This document shows, one piece after another, positions 57,214 to 64,000 of a DNA stretch of 64,000 bases. The notes beneath the pieces were generated by a model, which was given only the letters and a program-made list of their open reading frames with translations, was not told the origin of the DNA and made no database searches. How positions within the stretch are numbered: position 1 is the first letter of the stretch; each line of letters opens with the position of its first letter. The stretch comes from Paenibacillus sp. HB172176 (lineage in GTDB: Bacteria; Bacillota; Bacilli; Paenibacillales; Paenibacillaceae): assembly GCF_011947265.1 (NCBI RefSeq), contig NZ_JAATHD010000001.1, forward strand, positions 1 through 64,000, in the 5' to 3' direction. Made by a program: the position numbers and the translations under genes.

Positions 57214-57552
57214 TCAATTAGATGCAATTTTGTCTAAGTGAGTAAGCATTAATTCGAGCATTTCAAATGCCATTTGTTGTTCATTTAAGGTACGGTTCAT
57301 AAGTATTTGGTTGATTTTGTTTATGTAATGGTTATTGCTGAATTCGATGGAATCTTGTAGCAGGTCGTCAATTGTAACTTCAAGCACTTTTGCCAGACGA
57401 ACCAAAGTATCTAAAGTAACAGAGCGTTCTGCTCGCTCGATTTGTCCAATATAAGCATGCGAAACATCAACCTTTTCGGCTAGCTTCTCTTGCGTTAGAT
57501 TTAATCGCTGTCGCTCCTGACGTAATCGAGCACCTAATAAAGCGTAATCCAT
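57214..57552 (-). CDS. XRE-family transcriptional regulator
   Basis: A 112-residue protein with an HTH_3 domain in the first about 65 residues (LGARLRQERQRLNLTQEKLAEKVDVSHAYI part, then IGQIERAERSVTL). The C-terminal part is helical and may dimerise. It is divergent from the 57769 gene, and repeated TAGTTTCAA boxes overlie the shared promoter, so it likely represses that promoter and perhaps its own. GGAGGGAT precedes the ATG. Confidence 0.9.
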   Translation of the reverse strand: MDYALLGARLRQERQRLNLTQEKLAEKVDVSHAYIGQIERAERSVTLDTLVRLAKVLEVTIDDLLQDSIEFSNNHYINKINQILMNRTLNEQQMAFEMLELMLTHLDKIASN

Positions 57553-57607
57553 CTCTGATCCCTCCCATTTAACAGTAGTTGAAATGGAAGGATCAATTAA
57601 TAAACTA

Positions 57608-57650
57608 TTAGTTTCAAAGTGTTTACCAATAGTTTCAATTGGGATATAAT
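57608..57650 (+). promoter_or_regulatory. Promoter with paired TAGTTTCAA operators
   Basis: TTTACC at 57622-57627, a 17-base spacer and TATAAT at 57645-57650. Direct repeats (T/A)TAGTTTCAA begin at 57608 and 57629, 21 bp apart (two helical turns), one upstream of the -35 and one inside the spacer. Confidence 0.6.
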
Positions 57651-57768
57651 TTGAAAATAGTTCCTAATACATAGGTAGATAGTTGGGGGGGTGTAAATCG
57701 TCTTACTAAAAGCTAGAAAGTGAAGTTTGATCTATTGCTTTTGACATGAATAGAAAGGAGTTTTTAGA

Positions 57769-58473
57769 TTGAAGTCTCAAGCGAACAAAGGCATCGCAAG
57801 CATGCAATTAATTTCACAGGATCAGATAACTCAACTGCTTAGGCATAATAGAATTCAATTTTTGTTAATAATCATTGCAGGTATCATTATTTGCTTGCTT
57901 CCTGGATTTTATCTTTCGGAACAATTTGCGATTGAAGGGTTTAATGATTTGAATCTAGATAACCAATTAGGTGAAGCATTAGGCGAGGGTGGTATGATTC
58001 TTTTACTTTGGGGCGTGTATTATCTATTTTTCATTATTTTAGGGCTCTCAATTACCATCTTGTTGTACAACATAATTACATTTTTAATGAAAATTAATTC
58101 GCCAAACCTTAAATTTCCTGGCTCCCTTACAGAAGAGCGGTTATATCAATATTTAAGTAATAACTTTTCTCATCCGGATATAAAGGTAACTAGAAAGAAA
58201 ATACTTGGAACAGCGCATATTGCACTGATATTCAAGAAGACTACTGTCCACTCACTTCTTATTGATGAAAATAATCGTACGTACACGGTAACATCGAAAC
58301 TACTTGGAGGTTTTGGAATATCGAAGCGTTATGGATTTGGTTCAGTATTGGATTACACTTACACGTGTGTTATGGAAATAAATATAAAGAATTTGATTCA
58401 ACGAGCCGGAGAATTTTATCAGCCTGAGAGTAAAAGCACTGTTATACGTCAAAATCCATTAAAACATATATGA
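57769..58473 (+). CDS. Membrane protein of unknown function (two helices)
   Basis: A 234-residue protein with two strong hydrophobic segments (about 31-50, IQFLLIIIAGIIICLLPGFY, and about 75-105) and a soluble C-terminal half of about 110 residues. TTG start with AAAGGAG 8 bases upstream. It is the first gene behind the XRE-controlled promoter. Family not recognised. The soluble part looks like a small alpha-beta domain, without catalytic motif. Confidence 0.7.
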   Translation: MKSQANKGIASMQLISQDQITQLLRHNRIQFLLIIIAGIIICLLPGFYLSEQFAIEGFNDLNLDNQLGEALGEGGMILLLWGVYYLFFIILGLSITILLYNIITFLMKINSPNLKFPGSLTEERLYQYLSNNFSHPDIKVTRKKILGTAHIALIFKKTTVHSLLIDENNRTYTVTSKLLGGFGISKRYGFGSVLDYTYTCVMEINIKNLIQRAGEFYQPESKSTVIRQNPLKHI

Positions 58474-58522
58474 TGGATGCTTCTTTGAATCAATTATTGA
58501 CACTAGATAAGGGGCGATGAGA

Positions 58523-58714
58523 ATGGATAATAAACCGATTGAAATTGCAGGGAAAACAGCAATAACAGGTGGGTCATCACTAATAGGAGGTGGAGTTGGA
58601 GCGGCTATAGGCACGTTACTGCTTCCGGGAATTGGGACAGCAGTTGGATATCTGTTAGGTGTTGGAACTGGCGCTGCTAGTGGATATCAAGCGTCAAAGA
58701 AATGGTTTGAATAA
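58523..58714 (+). CDS. Small glycine-zipper membrane protein
   Basis: A 63-residue protein whose middle is a Gly/Ala-rich hydrophobic stretch (GGGVGAAIGTLLLPGIGT then AVGYLLGVGTGAASG). Glycine-zipper proteins pack in membranes; bacteriocin-like, holin-like or structural roles are possible. The ATG at 58523 is 8 bases after AAGGGGC; the ATG at 58517 is too close. It ends 10 bases before the next small gene. Confidence 0.7.
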   Translation: MDNKPIEIAGKTAITGGSSLIGGGVGAAIGTLLLPGIGTAVGYLLGVGTGAASGYQASKKWFE

Positions 58715-58724
58715 GGAGGAGACC

Positions 58725-58865
58725 ATGAGCGAGAAATGGGAAGATATGAAAGACGCTGCAATAGATGCGATTAGTAAAACTCTCGAGAACAGCTTTGACG
58801 TTGTGAAAACAGCACAAGAATTAAACGAGAAATATAGTAATGACAATAAAACTGGTGACAAATAA
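58725..58865 (+). CDS. Small helical protein, 46 residues
   Basis: ATG 4-9 bases after AAGGAGGAG. The protein (SEKWEDMKDAAIDAISKTLE part) is amphipathic and acidic/basic mixed, probably one long helix. It follows the glycine-zipper gene at a 10-base gap and may be its partner (for example an antidote or chaperone), but no family is recognised. Confidence 0.65.
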   Translation: MSEKWEDMKDAAIDAISKTLENSFDVVKTAQELNEKYSNDNKTGDK

Positions 58866-58986
58866 CCTCAAGTTAAATTCATGAGATTGTAAAGTCAACT
58901 CAAAGCTTTATAATCTCATGGATTCAGAATATGATTTGCTTTATGAAATAATAATTAAAACAACGAAAAAGGAAGGTGTACTAATT

Positions 58987-61317
58987 TTGAAGAATTTAAT
59001 GATTGCTGCAATTATTTTCTTAACCATGCTTATCGGAAGTGGGACGGTACTTGCTGAAGGTGAAACAGAATTATCAGTTTTTAATTCCTTCCATAGCTAT
59101 GGAATCAATGATATGTATGTGAGCCCAAACGGGAAAACAATTGTTACAGGCGGCCAAGATGCAACAGCGAATATTTGGAATGTTCAGACGGGTGCTAAGA
59201 AAGAACTTGAAGATATTTCGTATAAGTTTATTCATGCCCTAGCTTTCAGTCCTGATGGTCAGTATTTCGCTATTGCTGCTGGTGATAACTATGGTATGTA
59301 TAACTCCTTGATTTCTATTTATGACAGTCAATCAGGTGAACTCTCTGAAACATTGAATATCGAAATAGGCTCTTGGGTTAGTGCACTTAGTTTTTCAAAC
59401 GATGGAAAGAGCCTTATTATTGGCTACAGCAGTAGTGTTGTTGTTTTTGATATGAATTCCAAAAAAATTGGGGGCGAGTATTCTACAAACGGACATGCGG
59501 AAAACATAAAATATCGTCCTAATCGACACGAGTTTGCGGTTTCCGTTGCTTCAGATTTCAGTGGTAATGCTCAGAGAATACTGCAAATTCGAAGCAGCCA
59601 AACGGGAGAAATCCTGAAATCCATTGATAATGCTATTCCCAACCAAGCTAAAGATTCTAATGACATTCAATATTCACCTGATGGCAAGTATTTAATTGTT
59701 TCTTATAATCAATATGATAAATCTGGCTCGAAAGTGTATGATGCAGAAAATAATTATGATTTAATTACTGATTTAGATGCCTATGGCGACATATCCTTTA
59801 ATCAAGATTCGTCATTGGTTGTCATAGGGCAATATGTTTATTCAGTTAGTGATAATTTCAAGACATCGTATAAAATTAAAACGAACGTCAACAATGGTAC
59901 ACTTTCACCTTTTTCTACGATTTTGTCCCTTGACGGAAAATACCTAATTTCACAGAACGGCGATGAGATATTTGTATTAGATGCTAAGAATCTATCTATT
60001 CAGTTAATAGATATACAGATTGATCCAGAGGAAGTGACTGTGGGCGTTAATGAAAAAACAGTCCTGAAACTTCAAGGAATTTATTCAGACGGCTCAAAAA
60101 AAGCTTTGCAAATGGAGTCTGTAAAATGGACAATAAAAGATTTTTATGTAGCAGAAATGAAAGATAATACTCTTTATGGTACGAATAAAGGGGAAACGAC
60201 ATTATCGGTAAGCTATAACGGACTTACAGACTCTATTGATGTGAATGTTACAGATACATCGGATGCTGCGGTTAAGGATTCTTCTTCACAGGAATCATTG
60301 GATGATGTTGACGTGGACTCTTCTTTATATAAACAAATTATTTTGCAAGTTAATAATACCAGCATGCTGGTAAACGGGCTTTCATTGCCGTTGGATGAGA
60401 ATGACGAGATTAAGCCGGTTATTCGAGAAGGAAGAACATTATTACCAATAGCATCAATAATCAGGGAATTCGGTGGTACTGTTGATTGGGACGGTGCTGA
60501 AAGAAAAGTTTCAATTAATTTGGGAAACAACAAGGTCGCTCTTTGGATAGACCAGAAGAATGCAATAGTTAATGGAGAAGCAATGGAATTAGAGGTGGCC
60601 CCTGCGATATTGAAAGGGAAAACAATGGTGCCTCTTCGGTTTGTAAGTGAAAATACTGGAATTAAGTTAATGTGGCATGGTAGTAATCAAATCATTTCAT
60701 TATATTATCATCCTGATAAAAATCAATCGACTTGGTTCGAAGGTGATCATGTAGAGCATATATCGGATACCCAAGGCGAGTATTTCGATGGCGGTGCGAT
60801 GTACTCTATTCAATATCCGCTAGGTTGGGGTGATCCCTATGTGATAAATAATATTTACAGTGCTAATAATATTGAAGCTGTATACGATTACGAGACAGTA
60901 TTCTACGATTCCAATGGCACTCAAATTACAGGTGACGCAGTTGCTCTAAATGTAGATGAATCGGGACAGTTTGAAACTGCAGAAGCGTTTATGATGAGAA
61001 CAGGCAGGGAAGAAGACACAATTGCATACGAAAAATATTATCAAGTGAAAAGTATCGAACAGAGGGAGCATCCAGCATCGAATCAAACCTATTTTTTCTT
61101 TACAGCCGACGTACCTATAAGTGAAGAAGGATTAGTTCCATTCAAAGGTGAATTCCTATTTTTCAAGGGAGCTTATGTAGTTATTATAAAATTTAGTGCT
61201 TCAGTTGATTCAGAGATTCTTATAGAAGGTGATTCATCACTAGTTCCCCAATTAGATGAATTTAATGAAGCTATCGATTCATTAGAATTTTTAGATGGAG
61301 CTGGTGCTGCGGGGTAA
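58987..61317 (+). CDS. Secreted protein: WD40-like propeller, BIG2 domain and copper-amine-oxidase-type stalk
   Basis: A 776-residue exported protein. Signal peptide: MKNLMIAAII core, cleavage likely after VLA-EG near residue 25. Residues about 30-345 hold WD40-like repeats (AFSPDGQYFAIAAGD, IQYSPDGKYLIVSYN). About 350-440 is an Ig-like BIG2 domain (IDPEEVTVGVNEKTVL). About 460-580 is a Cu_amine_oxidN1 stalk (REGRTLLPIASIIREFGG, KGKTMVPLRFVSENTG), common in Paenibacillus envelope proteins. The rest is unassigned. TTG start is 9 bases after AAGGAAGGTG. No sortase motif or lipobox is seen. Confidence 0.8.
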   Translation: MKNLMIAAIIFLTMLIGSGTVLAEGETELSVFNSFHSYGINDMYVSPNGKTIVTGGQDATANIWNVQTGAKKELEDISYKFIHALAFSPDGQYFAIAAGDNYGMYNSLISIYDSQSGELSETLNIEIGSWVSALSFSNDGKSLIIGYSSSVVVFDMNSKKIGGEYSTNGHAENIKYRPNRHEFAVSVASDFSGNAQRILQIRSSQTGEILKSIDNAIPNQAKDSNDIQYSPDGKYLIVSYNQYDKSGSKVYDAENNYDLITDLDAYGDISFNQDSSLVVIGQYVYSVSDNFKTSYKIKTNVNNGTLSPFSTILSLDGKYLISQNGDEIFVLDAKNLSIQLIDIQIDPEEVTVGVNEKTVLKLQGIYSDGSKKALQMESVKWTIKDFYVAEMKDNTLYGTNKGETTLSVSYNGLTDSIDVNVTDTSDAAVKDSSSQESLDDVDVDSSLYKQIILQVNNTSMLVNGLSLPLDENDEIKPVIREGRTLLPIASIIREFGGTVDWDGAERKVSINLGNNKVALWIDQKNAIVNGEAMELEVAPAILKGKTMVPLRFVSENTGIKLMWHGSNQIISLYYHPDKNQSTWFEGDHVEHISDTQGEYFDGGAMYSIQYPLGWGDPYVINNIYSANNIEAVYDYETVFYDSNGTQITGDAVALNVDESGQFETAEAFMMRTGREEDTIAYEKYYQVKSIEQREHPASNQTYFFFTADVPISEEGLVPFKGEFLFFKGAYVVIIKFSASVDSEILIEGDSSLVPQLDEFNEAIDSLEFLDGAGAAG

Positions 61318-61668
61318 TGTATTATATGTTTGATTTGTAGATCTGATGGAAGAAGGATTATGTATCTTCATCCTTGGTTTTGAGTGGAAGACGTGTAAGT
61401 AATAAAGACTTTAAAACAAACTATACAAGTAATAATATTGGCAATTTGAAGGGGCGATTCGTATCGTTAAAGATGCGCTTCAGATTTCCTATAATAATTC
61501 TACGATTGAAGACATCCCTCTGTCATAGGAGTGATGTCTTTTTTGTTTTACTAGAGCTGAAAGCCCATGAAATAAAACTTAATGAATGCTTGTACGATAT
61601 AATAGTAGTATAATGACTGATAAATTCAATTGTGAATTTATACTGGAACACTTCGGGAGGCATGATTT
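61318..61668. other. Gap before the 61669 gene
   Basis: No supported gene; an open frame at 61374-61613 has no ribosome binding site and runs into the terminator at 61509. Confidence 0.6.
61509..61544 (+). terminator. Terminator after the secreted-protein gene
   Basis: AAGACATC (61509-61516) pairs with GATGTCTT (61533-61540), with an inner CTC/GAG, followed by TTTT. Confidence 0.75.
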
Positions 61669-63042
61669 GTGCAGAGTGAACAAACAAAAATTGATTTTTT
61701 ATGTGACAGGTTTAAAATCAAATGTGAAATTAATGATGACGGATCTCTAGATGTTAAAATGGGGAATATATTTTTTGATATTTGCAGACTGTTGCAATGG
61801 GATTCCGACAAGATAAAAATATTGGTTATAGACTATGTTAATAGGAAAATACTGAGAGATTCTAGTAGGCTTTCAGAAAGAGAAATTAAGCTAATTAATT
61901 TGTATGAAATTCGACCCATAATGGAAGATACAGATAATGTGTTGGACTTAAACTATTATTCTATAGACGTTAAAAAAATTGAAGATATTAATGAAGAAGA
62001 CGTTAAAAAAATATGGGAGGTTATTAATTTTGATTTTAATAATTTAGAAAAATACTTTACGGAAAAAGGACCTGAGCACCTAAGAAATGTATCCATAAAA
62101 CACTTAATCACATTTATTAAGAATAAAGGTTTTGAAGCAGATGGAATTGTATATGTGCAGAAGTTTGATTTTGTGCCTTTATTTTTCCTGTATCTTTGTA
62201 GGCAATTTAATATTCCTTTAAATAAGAGACCTAATGAGGCTAAAAAAGTATCAGTGGAAAGTGAGTTTACAAAAAAACCAGCTAACTATTTTGTTGAATA
62301 TGCTAAAACAACTAAAGTTTTTTTTGAATTGATGGCCGAATCAGAAGATGATTATTTCGATAAATTAAATATATTAGATGAGAAATACAATTACATTTTT
62401 TTGTTTAACACATATTATAAATTATACATTAATAATAAAAACAGTTCTCCAAATGAAGAATTATTAGATTTCTTAACATCTCTGAGTTTTATTGAAGATG
62501 TTAGATTGAAACTATTTATTTCTTCATATTATATAAATAAGAGTTCGCAATTTTTTAATATTACAAATAACAAGAGAAAACTTGATGAAGCAATGGGTCT
62601 GATAGTTTTCTTTGTTAAAGCGTATATTCCGCTTTTAGAGCATTCGATAAGAAAAGCTACGCAAAATCATTTGGTGAAAAGTCATGAAACCCACTTTGAG
62701 GCTGATAAAAATATCAGTATAGCTACAGATGAATATACAGAGTTTGAAACACTTATATTAAAAATGAATTTAATCATTTTTTTAAGAAATGAAACTATAA
62801 AAATAAATGAAGCAATTACTTGGTTAGCAGTTGACAAAGTAGAACTTTATGATCCTAAGATACTTGATTCGTTGAATAATAGAATATTGAAAGCCAAACA
62901 AAAAGACTGGACGGAAAGGTTTTTCCAATTCAATAACTGGAAGGACTACATTTTTTATTTAGAAGAAAGAACAGAAGAAGATGGGACTGAACCATATTCA
63001 TTTGATATTAATGGTATTTTAGCATCCGTCCTAATTGAATAA
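61669..63042 (+). CDS. Hypothetical protein, 457 residues
   Basis: A large, AT-rich, Lys/Asn/Ile-rich helical protein with no signal peptide or membrane helix and no motif I can name. The GTG start follows GGGAGG at about 9 bases. It has its own terminator. Composition and codon use differ sharply from the core genes, suggesting transfer. A role with the flanking orphan genes is possible but unsupported. Confidence 0.7.
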   Translation: MQSEQTKIDFLCDRFKIKCEINDDGSLDVKMGNIFFDICRLLQWDSDKIKILVIDYVNRKILRDSSRLSEREIKLINLYEIRPIMEDTDNVLDLNYYSIDVKKIEDINEEDVKKIWEVINFDFNNLEKYFTEKGPEHLRNVSIKHLITFIKNKGFEADGIVYVQKFDFVPLFFLYLCRQFNIPLNKRPNEAKKVSVESEFTKKPANYFVEYAKTTKVFFELMAESEDDYFDKLNILDEKYNYIFLFNTYYKLYINNKNSSPNEELLDFLTSLSFIEDVRLKLFISSYYINKSSQFFNITNNKRKLDEAMGLIVFFVKAYIPLLEHSIRKATQNHLVKSHETHFEADKNISIATDEYTEFETLILKMNLIIFLRNETIKINEAITWLAVDKVELYDPKILDSLNNRILKAKQKDWTERFFQFNNWKDYIFYLEERTEEDGTEPYSFDINGILASVLIE

Positions 63043-63097
63043 ACTGACGGTTGCGAAAGTAAATATACTGTTTGATCTAGAAGGTTTAAATAAATTA

Positions 63098-63139
63098 GGC
63101 AAGTCGCTTTTCTACACTGAAAAGCGACTTGCCTTTTTT
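63098..63139 (+). terminator. Strong terminator after the 61669 gene
   Basis: A perfect 15-bp stem, GGCAAGTCGCTTTTC with GAAAAGCGACTTGCC, loop TACACT, then TTTTTT. Confidence 0.95.
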
Positions 63140-63236
63140 GGTGCATAATTTGCTGTGCATTTTTGAAATTTCATTCTGCACAGCAATAAGGGCAATGCTA
63201 TGATTTCGTTGAATTCAAAACGAAAGGATGATTTAA

Positions 63237-63911
63237 ATGCTATTTAAGGATTTTGAAACCCGTAGTGAGAATGAAAATTTGAATGAAGTGGAAAGTGTGA
63301 AAGAAGCAGAGGGTGAATTTCTAAGCAGTACTTCCGAAAAGTTAGCGAGTAAGATGGCAAAGCTTTTTGAACAAGGTAGGAAAGGAGACAGCGACGTTAC
63401 TGCTGTTGTTTCAGATTCAAGGGATACACATTTGATACTTAATGGAGCGCATATCGATACGGAAAAAGACGTTCTCATAGCTATCTTGGCTGATGACATT
63501 AGGGTTTGTGGGGGGATTATTGGAAAAAAACCGATATTTATAAGTTCTAGTCCACAGATTAACGGCTTACAATTAATCATTGATGATCATAGAAACCGAT
63601 TCGATCGTTATTTTCTAGCAGTTGCTGGGAAGATTGTTAAGGTAGCAGTTGGTGAAAAGCAATTTCTGTTCAAAAGAATCCGCATAGCATTATATGTCCG
63701 GTACTCTAATGGGGCCAGTTTTCGATTATTTGATTCGCTAATGAACCCATTTGAACAAAGTGAGTTTTGTAGTGGACCAAATTACGAGGACATGTCGGTG
63801 AGGACTTTGGCACTCTCATACCTAACAGAGCTATTTCCTGAATTAATTTCATCTTCAAAGAGCGCCAAATCCAATGAACTTCTTAAGAATGAGGACAATT
63901 TGGATGAATAA
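63237..63911 (+). CDS. Hypothetical protein, 224 residues
   Basis: A soluble protein without recognised family. The N-terminal about 50 residues are acidic and probably disordered or coiled; residues about 55-185 look alpha-beta (for example THLILNGAHIDTEKDVLIAILADD, then GLQLIIDDHRNRFDRYF). The ATG follows AAAGGAT. Its stop overlaps the start of the next, truncated frame by 8 bases. Confidence 0.65.
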   Translation: MLFKDFETRSENENLNEVESVKEAEGEFLSSTSEKLASKMAKLFEQGRKGDSDVTAVVSDSRDTHLILNGAHIDTEKDVLIAILADDIRVCGGIIGKKPIFISSSPQINGLQLIIDDHRNRFDRYFLAVAGKIVKVAVGEKQFLFKRIRIALYVRYSNGASFRLFDSLMNPFEQSEFCSGPNYEDMSVRTLALSYLTELFPELISSSKSAKSNELLKNEDNLDE

Positions 63912-64000
63912 GAAGAGAAGGGATATTGGTATTTATAACAAAATATCACACCGTCAGCGACGAAAACAGCTTACCAAGCAAACCAAGGAATTTATATTAG
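63904..64000 (+). CDS. Start of a basic protein, cut by the window end
   Basis: ATG at 63904 overlaps the previous stop (ATGAATAA) and stays open to the end of the window: 32 codons, beginning MNKKRRDIGIYNKISHRQRR. The N-terminus is strongly basic. GAGG lies 11 bases upstream. Overlap suggests coupling with the 63237 gene. Product unknown. Confidence 0.5.
   Translation, partial: MNKKRRDIGIYNKISHRQRRKQLTKQTKEFIL

Noticed and set aside
61374-61613. 79-codon plus-strand frame
   Set aside because: Runs through a clear terminator hairpin and has no ribosome binding site.
41802-64000. Second attachment site (copy of the ssrA 3' end) inside the window
   Set aside because: None was seen by eye in the rest of the window, so the far end of the island is assumed to lie outside.

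Overview
The window looks like a chromosome segment of a low-to-moderate GC Gram-positive bacterium of the order Bacillales, most likely Paenibacillaceae (Paenibacillus or a close relative). The evidence is gene order and gene content: hprK-lgt-ppaX-yvoF followed by a his operon; yvcD-trxB-rapZ-glmR-whiA-crh with a ROK glucokinase inserted; a complete cggR-gapA-pgk-tpiA-gpmI-eno operon; secG-rnr-cspB-smpB-ssrA; and TTG starts with strong AGGAGG ribosome binding sites. Genus assignment is inference.

Layout. 1-1062: the 3' end of a 23S rRNA gene and six tRNAs (Met, Val, Asp, Phe, Tyr, Lys) ending in an intrinsic terminator; no 5S gene lies between the 23S and the tRNAs. 1063-6737: a short-repeat region, an FMN reductase, a PucR/CdaR-type regulator next to an MsmX-type sugar ABC ATPase, and an ECF sigma/DUF4179 anti-sigma pair with an ECF-type promoter. 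6895-17657: carbon-catabolite signalling (hprK, ppaX) and histidine synthesis (hisZGDBHFI, with hisA missing) followed by a divergent PRPP synthetase. 17802-24893: the yvc cluster, ending in an HPr-like gene at the crh position that carries both His-15 and Ser-46. 25198-28306: minus-strand ldh, formate/nitrite-family transporter and clpP, a tandem array of TGC-loop hairpins, and tRNA-Arg. 28419-35912: the glycolytic operon with a recognisable CggR operator. 35946-41801: cutC, secG, rnr, cspB, smpB and tmRNA.

From just after the tmRNA (about 41,800) to the end the DNA becomes AT-rich and the genes are accessory. This is probably an integrated island using the ssrA 3' end, although no integrase and no second attachment site lie inside the window. 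It holds a HEPN-motif protein, a compact four-gene operon joining a type III restriction-modification pair (mod-res) to a Hachiman-like nuclease-helicase pair (hamA-hamB), a frameshifted HEPN-like pseudogene, a Septu-like ATPase-HNH pair, small orphan genes including one with an LSm-like pattern, DUF932 and RadC genes typical of mobile elements, an XRE regulator with paired operator-like repeats over a divergent promoter, and a group of unrecognised membrane or secreted proteins, one of them a WD40-like / BIG2 / copper-amine-oxidase-stalk protein.

The core genes work together in carbon metabolism: HprK phosphorylates HPr/Crh-type proteins in response to glycolytic flux, PpaX is the pyrophosphatase of that cycle, CggR gates lower glycolysis, and LDH plus the FNT channel dispose of fermentation products under a redox/oxygen-type operator. 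The most unusual features are the missing hisA, the dual-site Crh-locus protein, the hairpin array with compensatory stems, the cspB leader hairpin, and the fused defence operon.
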